A DNA stretch of 64,000 bases from Siniperca chuatsi (GCF_020085105.1 NC_058062.1:7677945-7741944); one strand, 5' to 3'; shown: positions 38,001 to 55,432, numbered from the stretch's first letter. The notes: a model not told the origin generated them from the letters alone. Made by a program: numbers and translations.

Positions 38001-41000
38001 CCAGGGCGTGCTGCAGACCTGCCTGGACCTGCGGCCCCTCCGCGATGAGGTCTACTGCCAGCTAGTGAAGCAGACGAGCTACACACCTGCCCCGTACACT
38101 GCCGCACACCTCCGCTACTGGCAGCTTCTCACCTGCATGAGCTGCACCTTCCTGCCTGGGCCCACCGTGCTTAAGTACCTGCGATTCCACCTCAAGAGGT
38201 GAGATGCACACAAAGGATTCTCAAGTGTTGAAGAGGCAATACAGTTGACTTTAATGTTTTTAAGCATTGAATAAATTCAAATACTGGCCACAAATCTATC
38301 TAAAAATCTACAGAGAAGTGAGGTTCTCTGATTGTATTTAAGTTGTAGTATGTAATTAAATGTTTTTTTGTTTACCTCAGCTGAATATACTTGCTTGAGA
38401 GCAGGAATTTTCTTGTTATTGCTATATGTATATATTGTTATATAGTTTGGAAAATTAGAAATGACATACCATTATGCCACATTCAGGTTGGATTTATTAA
38501 TTTTGGATTTAGCAAATCCAACTGGATTTATAATGTTCAAATGGGAAACATGACTTGTGGAAAACACTACAGCAAATCCATCCATGTTAACAGTTTAAGG
38601 TAATAGAAACCACAATTGTCAGTTAATAGTAATATTGTTTATGTTATGTTTATATTCATGAAAATGATTTTCCATGAGTGTGATCCGAGTCAAAAGTGAA
38701 CACAAGTCGTAGCAACAAGACGCCATCAGACCAGGAGTCAGTTGTTGGTTATGAGGGAGCATGTGAGAGAGAACAGGTTGTTGGTTCACCTTCATGCTGG
38801 GAGATGAAGGTGAACCAGTAGTGTGAAGTAGCAGGGAAAACACGGGGTCTAGACAGTGGACAAAAAGCAGGCGCCAGTACCGTTTAGATATAGTAGCATG
38901 ATATGCCTTCACATTGTTAGCATGTTCCCCCAGACAGATCCAGTGTTTTAGGGCTGGATTTGCAGGTCTGAATTAGCCCCTCTGTCAAGCATGCTAATCT
39001 AAGTTATTAGCAGTGCTAATCTCCTGCTCTAGATTTTCTGTCTAACGCCATGCCATCAAACCACTACAGTTTTCTATCTATATGTCTGTACTGGGAATCA
39101 CCCTCTAGCTAACAGTTGCATGCAATGACGATTCATAAGAGCGCAGTGGAACTCGCTGTCTGTGTGTTTTGATACGTCTTGCCATCGCTCTCACGCACTC
39201 TCACTCTGTGGATCAGTGCTGAGGTTGCAGCTGGGCAGAGCTAAGACTGGAGCTGGGCAGTGGGCCCAGAAACCCTCCTCCACTCCCCCAGTGCCCTGAG
39301 AAACCCCCAGGGAATGTCTGCTGTCAGAGAGAATAGGCCAGGAGAAAGAAAGCAGAGGGGGACGAGGGGACAAGAAAGAGCAGAAAGGGGTGAAGAGAGT
39401 ATAGTATAGGAAGGATCACACAGACTCAGCGGAACATTCCTAATTATATTTCAGCGGGACAAATCCCACCCTGTGGCCATATAGTTATGAGAGACATCGG
39501 AGGGAATGAGAGGGCCTCTCTCTGTCTGGCAGAATGTTTTAGGCCCTCTTGTTCGCCTCTCTCTGTCCTCTGTTTTGTGTATTTTGGGTCAAACATCGCA
39601 GTATAATTGTTTCCTTCCTATTTTCCCCTCAGGACTGAGCTCATAACTCCATCAGGTTGTATTTCACACCTTTCACAGTCCGCAAAGTGTGTGAGACTTC
39701 AGGCTCCAGTTGAAGTGTATTGTCCGCTGCCTTTGTGTCCCCTTGCTTAAAACAACGGCACACACACACACACACACACACACAAACTCTCACCTACCAC
39801 TCCTGGACACTCCACTGGGAGGAAGTGGCAGGTCACTCCGGTTCACAGGAGCGGAAACACCTTTTCCTGTTTCGTGCGCTACCCAAAGTCAAACATGTTT
39901 TCTTTGCCGTTTTTCCTTTTCTTTGAAGGATTGAGGGATGTTGAGCCTTTTAAGTCCCTAAGAGCTAAAGTGAGAACATTTGTCATTCCTCGCCTCATTG
40001 ACTTTCGAGTATTGCCAGCCCAAATAAAATAAACCCTGTTGAATCAAAAGGATGACGCAAAGTCCATAATCATAGCATAACATTTTTCAGACTTTTAGTA
40101 ACTGTTAACATCACGAGCATTAAGTTCTCCCTTTTAAGTATTCAACATTTTCATTTTACTGGCAAATATCTAGCAATTCTAAATGTGCTCACACAAGCAC
40201 ACACAAACAGGGTAAGTATTCACCCATCTCACTCTTACTCTTTCTTGCAGGATCCAGAGCCAGAGTCCTGAGTCTGAGATGGATAACTATGCGTCATTCA
40301 TCAGCGAGGCTCTGGATAAGACCAAGTGTCGGGAGTGTGTGCCATCCTGGGAGGAGATCCAGATGCTGATGAGCCGACAGGAGATGCTGTGCACTGTGCA
40401 CTATCCTGGCCCTGGATCCTGCCAGCTCTACATCAGCTCACACACTACCGCCAATGAGGTTTGGGTGCATTTATCTTTATTTTAATTTATAGCACAACTT
40501 TTCTCAATCTTTCAGCTTCTCATGTGTTCCTGTTCAAAACTTCCTAGCCTAATCTGGAGTCAAGTGAAATCACAGAAATTACATTTCTCCCTCTTTTGAT
40601 TTCACTCTTAAAGTTTAACCATTTGTGTGTCCATCTGTCTTTTCAACCCACTTTCACTTGACCCTCACCAGGTGGTCCGAAGGATGCAGGAGAAGCTCAG
40701 TCTGCAAGAGAGCAAAAACACGTTTGCACTGTACGAGCAGAATGCACTGTGGGAGCAGCCAGTTGCAGGCAGCGCTCTGATTGCAGACATCCTTACCAGG
40801 TTTGAAAAGTAAATGTCTGTCTTCACCCTGTAAAACAGAACAGACACACACCGTGAGGAAGTCAGACACAATAAAACCAAGCAGACAGACACGCTATCAA
40901 AACACTTTGTCTAAGTCTGGCAGGAATCTGAGCTATTTGTCACTCGTAAGATGAATGCGAACAGAGCAGTGGATTGTATATTTATCTTCACTAGTCCAAC

Positions 41001-44000
41001 TCCCATGCTGAATGTTATCTAGTATCCTTGATAACTGGTGACCTTGTCTGATCTTGTTGGTCAAATATGACACCCTGCTGGGAAACTAGACTTGTGTCAC
41101 TATTTCTGTCAGCAAAGCAAGCTGCTGGGTAGCCAAGGTGAAGCTGATGTCATTTGGTTGTAAAGGCAAAGTAAGGCATCCAGCTGGAATAAAAGGGATC
41201 TGTTTTTTTTTTTAACAAGCATGAGCGTCTATGTCCTCTCAGTGCTGAGTGACAGGGTAAACAAGAAATTCAGCAAACTGCCAAGTTACTAAACAACAAT
41301 ATTACACATTAAGGAGGCAATATATTGTAACATATTAACACCAAGGCTTAAGATTCCTGGTATACCATTTGTATATTAGTATATTTGTTCCCTGTCCCAG
41401 CTTTCTAACCCTTTCTGTCCCTCTTATGTGCAGTCTCTCCACCAAAGAGCCAGAGTCTAAATCCCAATGGAAACTGTGTTTCAAGCTCTACTGCCTGTTG
41501 GATGCTGACAGCATATCAGTGGACAGCATTGAGTATCTCCTCCTCTTTGAGCAGGTAATGGAGCAGAACACAACTCTTCAAAGGGCAGAGTCCTCCTTTG
41601 AGAGTGTCTTTGTTATGAGTGACCATTTCAGTGCTGATAATGAGACATAATTTATTGTCCTGCAGCGATTCATTCCTCGTTTTTCATTGGATTATTATGT
41701 TTTTACTTAACAATCATTAATGTCTTACGGGCTGTGATTGCAATAAAACACGGTGCATAAAAAGCATGACTAAGAGCACTGGCTGTAGTGCAGAGGGGGC
41801 AAAAGGCAGCCAGCACTGGCTTCATTAGAAATTTTTTTCCTGTGGACTCCCATAAAAGAGTTATGGGACAAAATAAAACAGGGTGGGGTAGAAAGGATTG
41901 ATGGCAGGACTGAGGCTATTACTGACAAATTGTACCTTCTTTTCGTCCTGTTCTGTCTCTCACTATTTGTCCTGGTTTTGGCCTTTGCACTGTAGTGCCA
42001 TGAGATGGTGGTGCGTGGCCAACTGCCATCCTGTGAAGAGGACCTGCAGGCCTTAGCTGCCCTAAGGCTTCAATGTCTGATGGGTGACTTCAGCACACAC
42101 GCCCCCTGCCCGCCTCTGGACGAGCTTTTCCCAGGTCACATGCTAGAAGCTCGAGTCCTCATGTCCTTTTCTGCACCCCAAGCCCTGCCTCCTTGTCAGG
42201 TGGCAGCTCAGGGCTGCCCCACGACACAGCGCTTCCCCACGGGCCTCCTGGCAGGGACACTGTGGAGCCACACAGCAACAGTAGCGCACAAGCAAAAGGT
42301 AGAGCAGGACATGCGTCTGCGGAGCCGGCTGAAGGAGGAGGCAGCGGCTGTCATGGGATCCATCTTGGAGCGTTGGAAAGGTCTGGCTGGCTACAGCCGC
42401 AGGGACAGTATGGCTGCCTACCTCACAATTGCACGCCAGTGGTCGGGCTTTGGATGCACTCTTTATGAAGTGGACTTTTATATTGTGAGTATTGTGAGAT
42501 CACACTTTAGTTTTATTGTTGGACTTCCTCAATGCTTAAGTAAGTTGGACTCTTGAGGTACATTATGGGATAACTGAGCTGTTCTGACATCTGCTTACCT
42601 CTTCCTCACTCTAGAGTTCGACAGGGAGTTTTTCCCAGAAGCTGTGGTTGGGTGTAGCTGCTACATCCGTGTCTCTGTATCGGCAGGGAGAGGCAGAGGC
42701 CCTGGAGTCCTTCCCTTATGGCCAGATCTGTTCCTACGGCATATCTGACAGCAACACCTTCAAGATCACAGCTGGGGATCGGGATCTGTTATTTGAAACC
42801 ACCAAGGTATAGTGGCTCACATCCTAGGTTAGCATATACAGGAAGTAAAATCTCTTATTACCGGAGCTGTTTCTCCACCAAGCTTAGACACAATCTATCT
42901 CCACCGTAGTCAGGATTCAGTTTGTGTATAGTGCAGGGCCAAGTAGCCTTATCACCATGCAGTGTTCTGCAGAGTAAGTGAAAGAAGTACACTGTCTGCT
43001 CATGATACCACCCTCCCTCAAGCTCTCTGACCCACTTTAAAAACACTCATTAATTTGGTTTAAATAGAGAGCACACAACCTGCCCCTGCTCTCCAACCGA
43101 TGCTAACCACTGAAAGTCTAACTTCCTGGCATTAAATGGCAACTGGGGGTGAGTTTTATTGCAGTGGTTAGATTAAAATATTAGGCAACATTTCTCAGAA
43201 ACATGGAGGTTCTTCCAAACATACTTTTTTTTTCAGTAGAGAACAAATCTTGCCTTTCACTGGGCAGATTTGCTTGCATCTTCCCACACGGAACAAAAAA
43301 TCCCTCTGTGATCTCTCATGGGGCACAAAAGTGGCTTTTATTTATTTATTGGACACACAGGCGAATTGAAGTACAACTGAGAAAGACTTTTATGAACTTT
43401 AGGCTTCATATTGCTCTGACATGAATATGCAGGGTTTTGAGCCACCAGGCAGGAAAAGAGAGAGAGCGGATTTGCAGGGGGTGATTATGGTTAGGCATGT
43501 AGTTAAGGGTGAGGGCAAGATTAGTTGCTGATTCAAGGGTTACAGTTAAAGTTGAAGAGTAGGTGTAGGTTGAAGCTCTGAGACTTTAGTCAGTGTTCTT
43601 ACATACTATGTTCAGGCAAGCATTAGCAGGACTAGAGGAAGGGTAATGGTCAATGTGGCTTATGGTGGTCATGTCCACCAAGGTCAGGGTAAAGGAGAGA
43701 CAGATGAACAAATGAACTCCTCTGCAGTGCCCTCCCTTTTTTCTGCAACAGCTGCTGAACAAAATATGTCAACGTGAGGAAATATCTACACATGTAAGGC
43801 CTCTTTTTCTTTTTCTTTTTTTTTAAATCAAGGGGTGTGTGTGTGTGTGTCCTCCTGAATCTGCCAAACATCATCATCCTCGGCTTCTGGAGGATCCAGT
43901 TTTTCTAGCAGCTGAATGACATCATCCCTCTCCACCCTCCTGTGACAGTGCCAGACAGACACTAAGACTGCCACCAATCTGACCTCTCTCTCTCTCTCTC

Positions 44001-44181
44001 TCTGCCACAGCTGACTGAGATCATGCAGCTGATGAATGCGTATTTCAGTGCCATCCATTGCCAGCGAGGGAAAGGGGAAGATGCGAACATCACCATAGTA
44101 GAAAGCACAGAGGTGGGATTCCATCACCTGGCCTCCACACCGACACCCACCCTCCTGGAGCTGCCTTCGCACCCTGTTTGA
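10438..44181 (+). CDS. plekhh3: PLEKHH3: PH, MyTH4 and FERM domain protein
   Basis: Thirteen coding exons in continuous phase give 788 aa (human about 793): 10438-10572, 15650-15705, 28600-28694, 32691-32873, 34199-34356, 37116-37239, 37901-38198, 40251-40458, 40672-40808, 41434-41554, 41996-42484, 42615-42806, 44011-44181. The N-terminus MPLQGVCWFLCCRQGF matches mammalian PLEKHH3, and an in-frame TGA directly precedes the ATG. The PH domain is about residues 94-198 (GWLLRE, RRYWFVL, final Trp helix HWACAIQKII). MyTH4 is about 210-390 (LRYWQLLTCMSCTF, LRDEVYCQLVKQTS). FERM is about 395-750, with the F3 lobe in exons 12-13 (KLWLGVAA...EIMQLMNAYF). The family lacks a motor domain; PH suggests lipid binding and MyTH4-FERM suggests cytoskeletal and receptor-tail contacts, but the exact role is poorly known. 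It converges on tubg1. All introns are GT-AG. No break or frameshift is seen; the identification is firm. Confidence 0.95.
10573..15649 (+). other. plekhh3: plekhh3 intron 1
   Basis: A 5.1-kb intron with no recognisable nested gene. It contains a (CTG)n run (10994-11026) and a C-run plus CA repeat at 11085-11108. A purine-rich stretch (13808-13856, GGGAGAGG-like) follows. Short open frames here look like chance. First introns often hold enhancers, but I see nothing specific. Confidence 0.6.
10994..11026 (+). repeat. (CTG)11 trinucleotide repeat in plekhh3 intron 1
   Basis: About eleven uninterrupted CTG/TGC units. It lies in an intron, so the poly-Gln and poly-Ala open frames across it are not protein evidence. 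Confidence 0.9.
23500..24650 (-). pseudogene. LINE reverse-transcriptase remnant
   Basis: No long frame survives, but piecewise translation of the minus strand gives PIHKSGDKSDPGNYCGIC (around 24330-24375), RRGVRQGCNLS (around 23911-23945) and LFYADDLVLLSPTEQ (23771-23815). These are the fingers/palm blocks of a LINE reverse transcriptase, with the catalytic YADD intact. Stops and frameshifts separate them. Confidence 0.8.
25135..25431 (-). pseudogene. LINE endonuclease C-terminal remnant
   Basis: The frame contains LGRFTYYSALGSSVVDYAI and later SPLSDNNQI, typical of the end of LINE apurinic/apyrimidinic endonucleases. The catalytic SDH is SDN here (25201-25215). That loss is consistent with a dead copy. 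Confidence 0.75.
25660..26154 (-). pseudogene. LINE SGNH-esterase-like domain
   Basis: A 164-residue open frame. Block I reads LLTDSNEKF (26131-26150 region) and block III reads VIHTGTNDQH (25981-26004). The final Asp-x-x-His block seems degraded: LYDGLYTE stands where family members usually have LYD-x-x-H. Esterase domains of this kind occur in ORF1 of some vertebrate LINEs and are thought to bind or modify membranes or lipids. With the terminal His apparently missing, this copy is probably catalytically dead. Confidence 0.7.
26363..26743 (-). pseudogene. LINE ORF1 coiled-coil segment
   Basis: A 126-residue open frame that begins at a GTG, so it continues the broken ORF1 rather than starting a new gene. 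It contains Ser/Thr/Pro-rich sequence followed by leucine-spaced heptads (LQQLKEELQQLKTDNQ), as expected for the trimerising or RNA-binding first ORF of a LINE. Confidence 0.7.
26745..26995 (-). pseudogene. LINE ORF1 N-terminal remnant
   Basis: The minus-strand translation gives a readable stretch containing NYAYVSSEGIGSGGKLKICK and ITYYTKGKVMVQGNEA, a pattern I recognise from fish LINE first ORFs. The frame shifts by one base near 26745, where the sequence continues as VLKAEVDTKR in the next frame. This is a broken ORF1, part of the element spanning 22985-27060. Confidence 0.7.
28808..29107 (+). mobile_element. MITE-like teleost repeat, copy A
   Basis: It begins GATTAATCAGTTAGTCAATC and ends with the complementary pattern ATTAATCAATAATGTAAATA...TTTAGTTGCAAC. 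The middle blocks AAAAATGCTAAACATCCAGC and TTTGTGTTTTGGACTGT match a repeat I remember as widespread in percomorphs. The ATTAATC-rich ends form imperfect inverted repeats. A second near-full copy in the opposite orientation lies at 61087-61365. Confidence 0.7.
29106..29143 (+). repeat. Perfect 19-bp tandem duplication
   Basis: ACTTTGTCCTTCAGTTAAT occurs twice, head to tail, exactly at the right end of MITE copy A. Confidence 0.9.
31895..31945 (+). repeat. CT-rich low-complexity run
   Basis: Imperfect CTCTCT/CTCACT repeats in plekhh3 intron 3. They produce spurious Ser/Leu-rich open frames. Confidence 0.8.
32473..32608 (+). mobile_element. MITE-like repeat, internally deleted copy C
   Basis: The terminal pattern AGAGCTGCAAGTAATT...GAATAATTGTTGCAGTTC forms imperfect inverted repeats. 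The interior keeps TTTTTGCTTTAAAAATGACTTAAACCATGAATCTATTATCAAAA, matching one side of copies A and B. It is under half their length, so it looks like an internal-deletion derivative. Confidence 0.6.
34357..37115 (+). other. plekhh3: plekhh3 intron 5
   Basis: A 2.8-kb intron whose notable content is the foldback element at 36005-36409. The start has a short CA-rich stretch (34363-34400). No coding exon is recognised. Confidence 0.6.
36005..36409 (+). mobile_element. Foldback MITE with long inverted arms
   Basis: The outer ends are inverted: AGTTCAACATTTTGGGAAAT at the left, and ATCCCAAAATGTTAAACT at the right, whose complement is AGTTTAACATTTTGGGAT. Inside, GGACTATTTCTTGGCC is followed by its inverse GCCAAGAAATAGTC, and TGTAAAAACGACAACTC by GAGTTGTCATTTTTACA. 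The whole 405 bp can therefore fold on itself. No coding capacity. A related degraded copy lies at 1524-1825. It is a non-autonomous DNA element by structure; the mobilising transposase is unknown. Confidence 0.8.
38199..40250 (+). other. plekhh3: plekhh3 intron 7
   Basis: A 2-kb intron. It contains a perfect 14-bp hairpin (38782-38817) and a CA repeat at 39760-39784. No coding exon is seen. Confidence 0.6.
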
Positions 44182-45282
44182 CAGGGACCCATACCCGGAC
44201 ACCCCCAACCCCCACCGTCCTCCTCCACGTGGCCCCTATGAGGTCCAACCCCAGTCCTTAGGACACCACGCCTCCTCCACTGGGAACGGCACAGCAGCCA
44301 AAACAAAGAGAGGGCTGTTTTCACTCCCCATCCGTGAAAATAAACCCTTGCTGAGCTTTCCAGCTGTAGGAGCTGGCCGATGGAGGTGGGGGGGGGGTGT
44401 AAGGCAAGGGGTTCTGTTTTGCAAGTGAAGCCAGAAACCCACAAAACCCAATGCGGTTGCTGATGAGCTGTCACACACCCTCCACTCTATCCTGTCACGC
44501 AACCACCTCACCCCACCCCCCTCGAAAATGTGAGACTTTGGCATGAGCGTTGCTACATCAGGGTGAGATAGCATCAAAAGAGTTAGGACTTATGGCAACA
44601 ATAAGCTGTGGTACTCTCCTCCTGAAGGTATGGTTTAGAGTGAAAACACTACTCTCTCTCTTGAAGTGTGCCATATTTGTATTGCCTTTCCTAGAAGGCA
44701 GTCGTCCCTCATACACTGCTGGAATAGTGTTGAGAACATTCAGTGACATACACACACCCTCCCCTGTCTTTGACTCTCTCTCTTTCTCACACACACAGAC
44801 ACTCTCACGTGCCCTTGTGCTGACATGTTCATCAGAGATGGTCAGTTTTCATAAGGTCCCCACCAGGCTTGCATTACCTGGAACTGTTGATGCAGTGAGC
44901 GATGTGAACTTGGAACTGGAAACAGATGTTGAACTCTGTAGCTAAGTCACTTTGGCTGCTGTGGCCATATAGACTCTTACCTATGGGATTATCTGTGTGT
45001 GTGCGCATGTGTGTGTCTATTTGATCATTTCTTGGATGACACATTCAGGATCTGAGTTAATTGTGTTTCACACAAACCAAACCAAAGGACTTTTGGAGCT
45101 GTTTCTACATTTGTTTCCACCAAATGCTCTCATGTGTCCTTTGTTGTGCTGCTTGTCTTGGCTGTAATCCTCGACACTAAACTTGGTTAACACTTGACTG
45201 ATTGGAAAATTTCGCTTATGTCAGTTACTATCCTAATGCAGCTCTACTCTGCTTAAATAACAGGTGCTTCTGTTTGTTATTT

Positions 45283-45286
<4 letters not shown>

Positions 45287-45336
<50 letters not shown>
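45287..45336 (+). repeat. (TA)25 microsatellite in plekhh3 3' UTR
   Basis: Uninterrupted TA run followed by A-rich sequence. It is self-complementary and would form an unstable AU hairpin in the mRNA. Confidence 0.9.
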
Positions 45337-45341
<5 letters not shown>

Positions 45342-46216
45342 AAATAAATTAAACTTAAAGTATACATAAAAACCCCAGTCAGAGGTCTGTATCATAAGAA
45401 GTAACACCATATTTGTCCCCTGGTATTTAAACAGAAACCTTTTTTAAATCAGGCCATGGATGCTTTTGTAGTATTATTTATGCAAACTTTGCTATTTTTT
45501 ACTGTTCTTTATGTCTTAAATGCAGACCCAGACGTGTTTTGATATAAGGTTAACCAAAAGCCATGAATGCTTTTGGTTCTGCTACTTAAAGCAGATCAGA
45601 TGTGTAAATCCTGTGTAGCCCCTTCTTTGTGTTCACTGTTTGAGTATTCTTGTGAAGCCAAAGTTTTGCCAAGTCACGGATTTGAGCATGGACCAAAGAT
45701 GTGTTTTTAATAAGCTTTTATAACAAGAAATTATCCCAAAGCAGACAGATCCTCCAATTTATATTTGATTGTTTTCACATTTACAAATTGTTCTTTAAAC
45801 TAGAATGTCAACAAATATGACATAAGACATCCTGTTGTATACATTGTACACCTTATTTTAATGTAGATGACATTTTAGGAATCTGAGACCATAGATAGGC
45901 TTTGTAGCTATAATGTTAGAGTACTGTCTGCTACAGAACCCCAATGCAATAACCAGCCTCAAGACTTAAATCTTTTCACCGTGAAAGGCCTTGACGAGTC
46001 ATTGCACAGTCAGCCCTGTTTCCTGCTCAGAAGCAGGTCTTTGCTTTTTCTACTCCAGCTGCAGGCAGCTCCAAGCTACATGTATGAAAAAAAAAATCAA
46101 ATTGCGGATGTTGTTGCTTTGTATTAAGCTTGTTTGTATGCTGCATGGTACCTTTTTTATGTAATGTGTGTATAGTTAATTGCACTATTGTTTGTTTTTA
46201 ACTAACTTGGAAGTGC

Positions 46217-46250
46217 AATAAAACTATAAATACTGTATGTAATTAATAAA
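46217..46250 (+). terminator. plekhh3: plekhh3 polyadenylation signals
   Basis: Two AATAAA hexamers (46217-46222, 46245-46250), followed by a T-rich stretch with TTTGATACTGTTGTT as a possible downstream element. Confidence 0.6.
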
Positions 46251-46265
46251 AAACAGCACCATTTT

Positions 46266-47364
46266 ACCATATTTAGTCTTTGATACTGTTGTTCAGCCTC
46301 AGCACTCATTTCCTTTGTTTCATTATCAGAAAATGTGCTTTCTTGTGTCTCGACTAGTGAAGCAGTATAGGACTATTGTTTTCAACTAGGCACATTTTAT
46401 AAAAGACTGAAGTTTGGCGCCAGCAGCAGAGCTGAGAGCCTTACCTCCCCCGAAGCTTTTCTGGTTAAAAACAATAGCTGGTTGAGCAAGCGTTGCTAAG
46501 TGCCTTTACGTTCCCCTGTGGTAATGAGCCTTAACAGAGTTAGATGAACAGCCACCACTGTATCTCCAGGTGAGGAAAACAAAATGGTGTTTTATCATTT
46601 TGTAGATAGTTTTGACTAATGGGAAGTAAAATGACCTTTTACATAAAACCTACCAAGTGTGCCTTCACAAGAAACTTTTCAAACAGCAAATACAAAATAA
46701 TAGAAAGTGTGTTTATCATTTTTAAACAGGTCCAACAAGCAAAGCAACATGAAACAGTATATTCATTTTAGACAACACAGAGAATGCCAGTAAACCAGCG
46801 AAGTATATTTACAGGCATAGAGATGTTAAAATGAGATCCACCCTTGTACACCATGTTCATCTGTGCAAACTGTTAATTTCTCTAATGTAGCTGACAAATG
46901 CTGCAATTTATATGGCAGATATTTTAACATAATTTTTGGATCAAGCCCAACTTCGACTTGACATTCTTTTTGGTCATGTACAGCGGTAACAAATGAGTAA
47001 TGTATCAGCAGCAGACAGTAAAAACCACCATGTCAGAAATGTCTGGGATGCAAGAATCTGCATTAATCATCATGCAATACATTCTGTCAATCCTACTCCC
47101 ATAACTCAAGTCAATCATTTTGTAGGCGGTGGACGTCTTACTGTAAATGAACTGCGCAAAAATGTAAGTACTGTAAACCTTATAAAAATAGACCAAAACA
47201 AGGCAACAGGTTGTCTTACATTGCTGAAAAAAACAGGCTACAAGGGGGGAAAGCAGAGTTTAGAAGAAAGGAAAAAACAACTATTAAACATTTAAAGATT
47301 GTTTTGTACAAGACATTGATACTTTCTGCAAAAATTTGTACTCTTACTTTCACTTCACTGGACT
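46266..47364. other. Convergent intergenic gap between plekhh3 and tubg1
   Basis: About 1.1 kb between the predicted 3' ends of two convergent genes. One 100-codon plus-strand open frame (46993-47295) has no recognisable domain and is taken as chance. No RNA gene is recognised. Confidence 0.5.
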
Positions 47365-47694
47365 ATTAGGTAAGGATTGTTTTTATTTAAACTGGGTTTG
47401 AGAATCTCCAGCATGTGATACAGTCAAGAAAAAATCATTTTACTTCTTGGGAAACATAACAGTGGGTTTTAACACTCATCCCTCAGTCTCTTGTCAATTT
47501 TGAAACTCTGTACTACTACATGCTATAACAAGCCAATAATTTTTTTTTTTTCCCAGAGAAGCAGCTATAGCCAAATACAAAAAAAAAAAAAAATATATAT
47601 ATATATAGAGGAGAAAATATTTTTTAAAGTTAAAAAGGGACATAAATTGAATTAGTATAAACTAACTAAGCATGTATGGGTTGCAAAAAGTCTG
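47365..47694 (-). other. tubg1: tubg1 3' UTR
   Basis: Minus-strand sequence from the tubg1 stop to an AATAAA at 47382-47387 (TTTATT on the plus strand). It contains A- and T-runs and a short TA repeat (47577-47608). A longer UTR using a distal site cannot be excluded. Confidence 0.55.
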
Positions 47695-54442
<6,748 letters not shown>

Positions 54443-54462
54443 GTTCAGTGTTCAGTTGCTCC

Positions 54463-54509
54463 TTATTTAGCTAGCTAGCTAGCTCGCCTTCTGCTTGCTA
54501 GCTAAATAA
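54463..54509 (-). repeat. tubg1: 13-bp perfect inverted repeat upstream of tubg1 start
   Basis: TTATTTAGCTAGC (54463-54475) and GCTAGCTAAATAA (54497-54509) are exact complements separated by 21 bases. The near arm lies 21 bases upstream of the tubg1 ATG, so it could form a stem-loop in the 5' UTR if transcribed. Confidence 0.85.
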
Positions 54510-54566
54510 TACAAGAAAAGTAGACTGCTGCTCAAACTGCTTCAGCACCAGCCCGCTCCTTCACGG

Positions 54567-54656
54567 CTTCTTCTCTTCTTCTTTTTGTTTTACGGCGGTT
54601 GGCATCCAGCTTATTGGTGCATTACCGCCACCTTCTGCTCCGGAGTGTAGAACAGA
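54567..54656 (+). repeat. Teleost repeat unit 1 (GGCGGTTGGCATCC type)
   Basis: CTTCTTCT...GTTTTACGGCGGTTGGCATCC, then TTGGTGCATTACCGCCACC and CTCCGGAGTGTAGAA. I recall this pattern as a frequent dispersed sequence in fish genomes. A diverged second unit lies at 54710-54798. Confidence 0.55.
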
Positions 54657-54709
54657 CAACCCGCTCCTTTTCGCTTGGTACCATGCTGTATACTGATGTG
54701 ACCAAGCAA

Positions 54710-54798
54710 ACTTCTTCTTTCTGTTTATTGGCGGATTGCAAACCGACATTAAATGTGCATATCGCCACCAACCGTATAACAGTAGGTGGCGTAGTATG
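54710..54798 (+). repeat. Teleost repeat unit 2, diverged
   Basis: CTTCTTCTTTCTGTTTATTGGCGG, then ATTGCAAACC and GTGCATATCGCCACCA. It follows the layout of unit 1, in the same orientation. Confidence 0.5.
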
Positions 54799-54848
54799 TG
54801 TGTACGGTAATTTTGTTTCATAATATTTTTTATTTTGAAAGTCGTTGC

Positions 54849-54953
54849 CGGAAGTATTAGTATGCTATTATTTCTGTCTTGACAGTCGTGGAGTTGATGG
54901 CGTGTAATCATGAGTGTTCAGTGACCTCCGGTGGCCACATTGCGTAACTACAC
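54849..54953 (+). repeat. Short repeat copy 1 with CTCF-like core
   Basis: It runs from CCGGAAGTATTAGTATGCTA to TCCGGTGGCCACATTGCGTA. It is related over its whole length to the block at 55340-55432 and, inverted, to 55460-55547. Confidence 0.6.
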
Positions 54954-54971
54954 CTCTGTATATTTTGAAGG

Positions 54972-54975
<4 letters not shown>

Positions 54976-55008
<33 letters not shown>

Positions 55009-55009
55009 T
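54976..55009 (+). repeat. (ATT)11 microsatellite
   Basis: Pure ATT units directly downstream of repeat copy 1. Confidence 0.9.
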
Positions 55010-55339
55010 ACTACATTTTGACTTTATTTGACATTAGAGATACCGACAGGAAAAGTGGAGAAAGAGGGGTATGATATGTAACTAACAGGGGACTTCACCT
55101 CTAGGTCATCTGGGCGTCCTGGAAGTTTTATTAAGTGTGTAGAAATGTTAAAATAAGTTAAGTGTCCATCTGAATATTTACAGTAGGACGCTATTTGCGA
55201 TTATGTGATGTTATGCTGTTTTTCCCTTCAACTGTGACATGCACTGACACATGCTGCTGCTTGTACAGTTTTTCTAAGTGTTACATTTTGTTTTGTGTCA
55301 AGAGCTTGTAATTCTTGATCTGATCCTAATAATGAGCAC

Positions 55340-55432
55340 CCGCGATATGCTATTGTTCCTGCCTTTACGCCAGTGCAGTTTTCATCGTCATGCGATTCCC
55401 TGCCCTCTGGTGGCCACAGTTCGTAACTACAA
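55340..55432 (+). repeat. Short repeat copy 2 with CTCF-like core
   Basis: GATATGCTATTGTTCCTGCC ... CCTCTGGTGGCCACAGTTCG. The complement contains CCACCAGAGGGCAG, which fits the known CTCF core consensus. Confidence 0.6.

Larger units (their letters stand above)
44182..46265 (+). other. plekhh3: plekhh3 3' UTR
   Basis: About 2.1 kb from the stop codon to the first good polyadenylation signals: AATAAA at 46217-46222 and again at 46245-46250. No splice site or coding signal is seen within it. It includes a C/G-rich run, a CA-rich stretch and a 25-unit TA repeat. The 3' end is inferred from the signals, not from transcripts. Confidence 0.6.

Noticed and set aside
37795..38202. Open frame starting 106 bases before plekhh3 exon 7
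   Set aside because: Its first 35 codons are intronic; the acceptor at 37900 and phase with exon 6 define the exon.
46993..47295. 100-codon frame in the plekhh3/tubg1 gap
   Set aside because: No recognisable domain, an AT-rich chance composition, and no splice or promoter signals.
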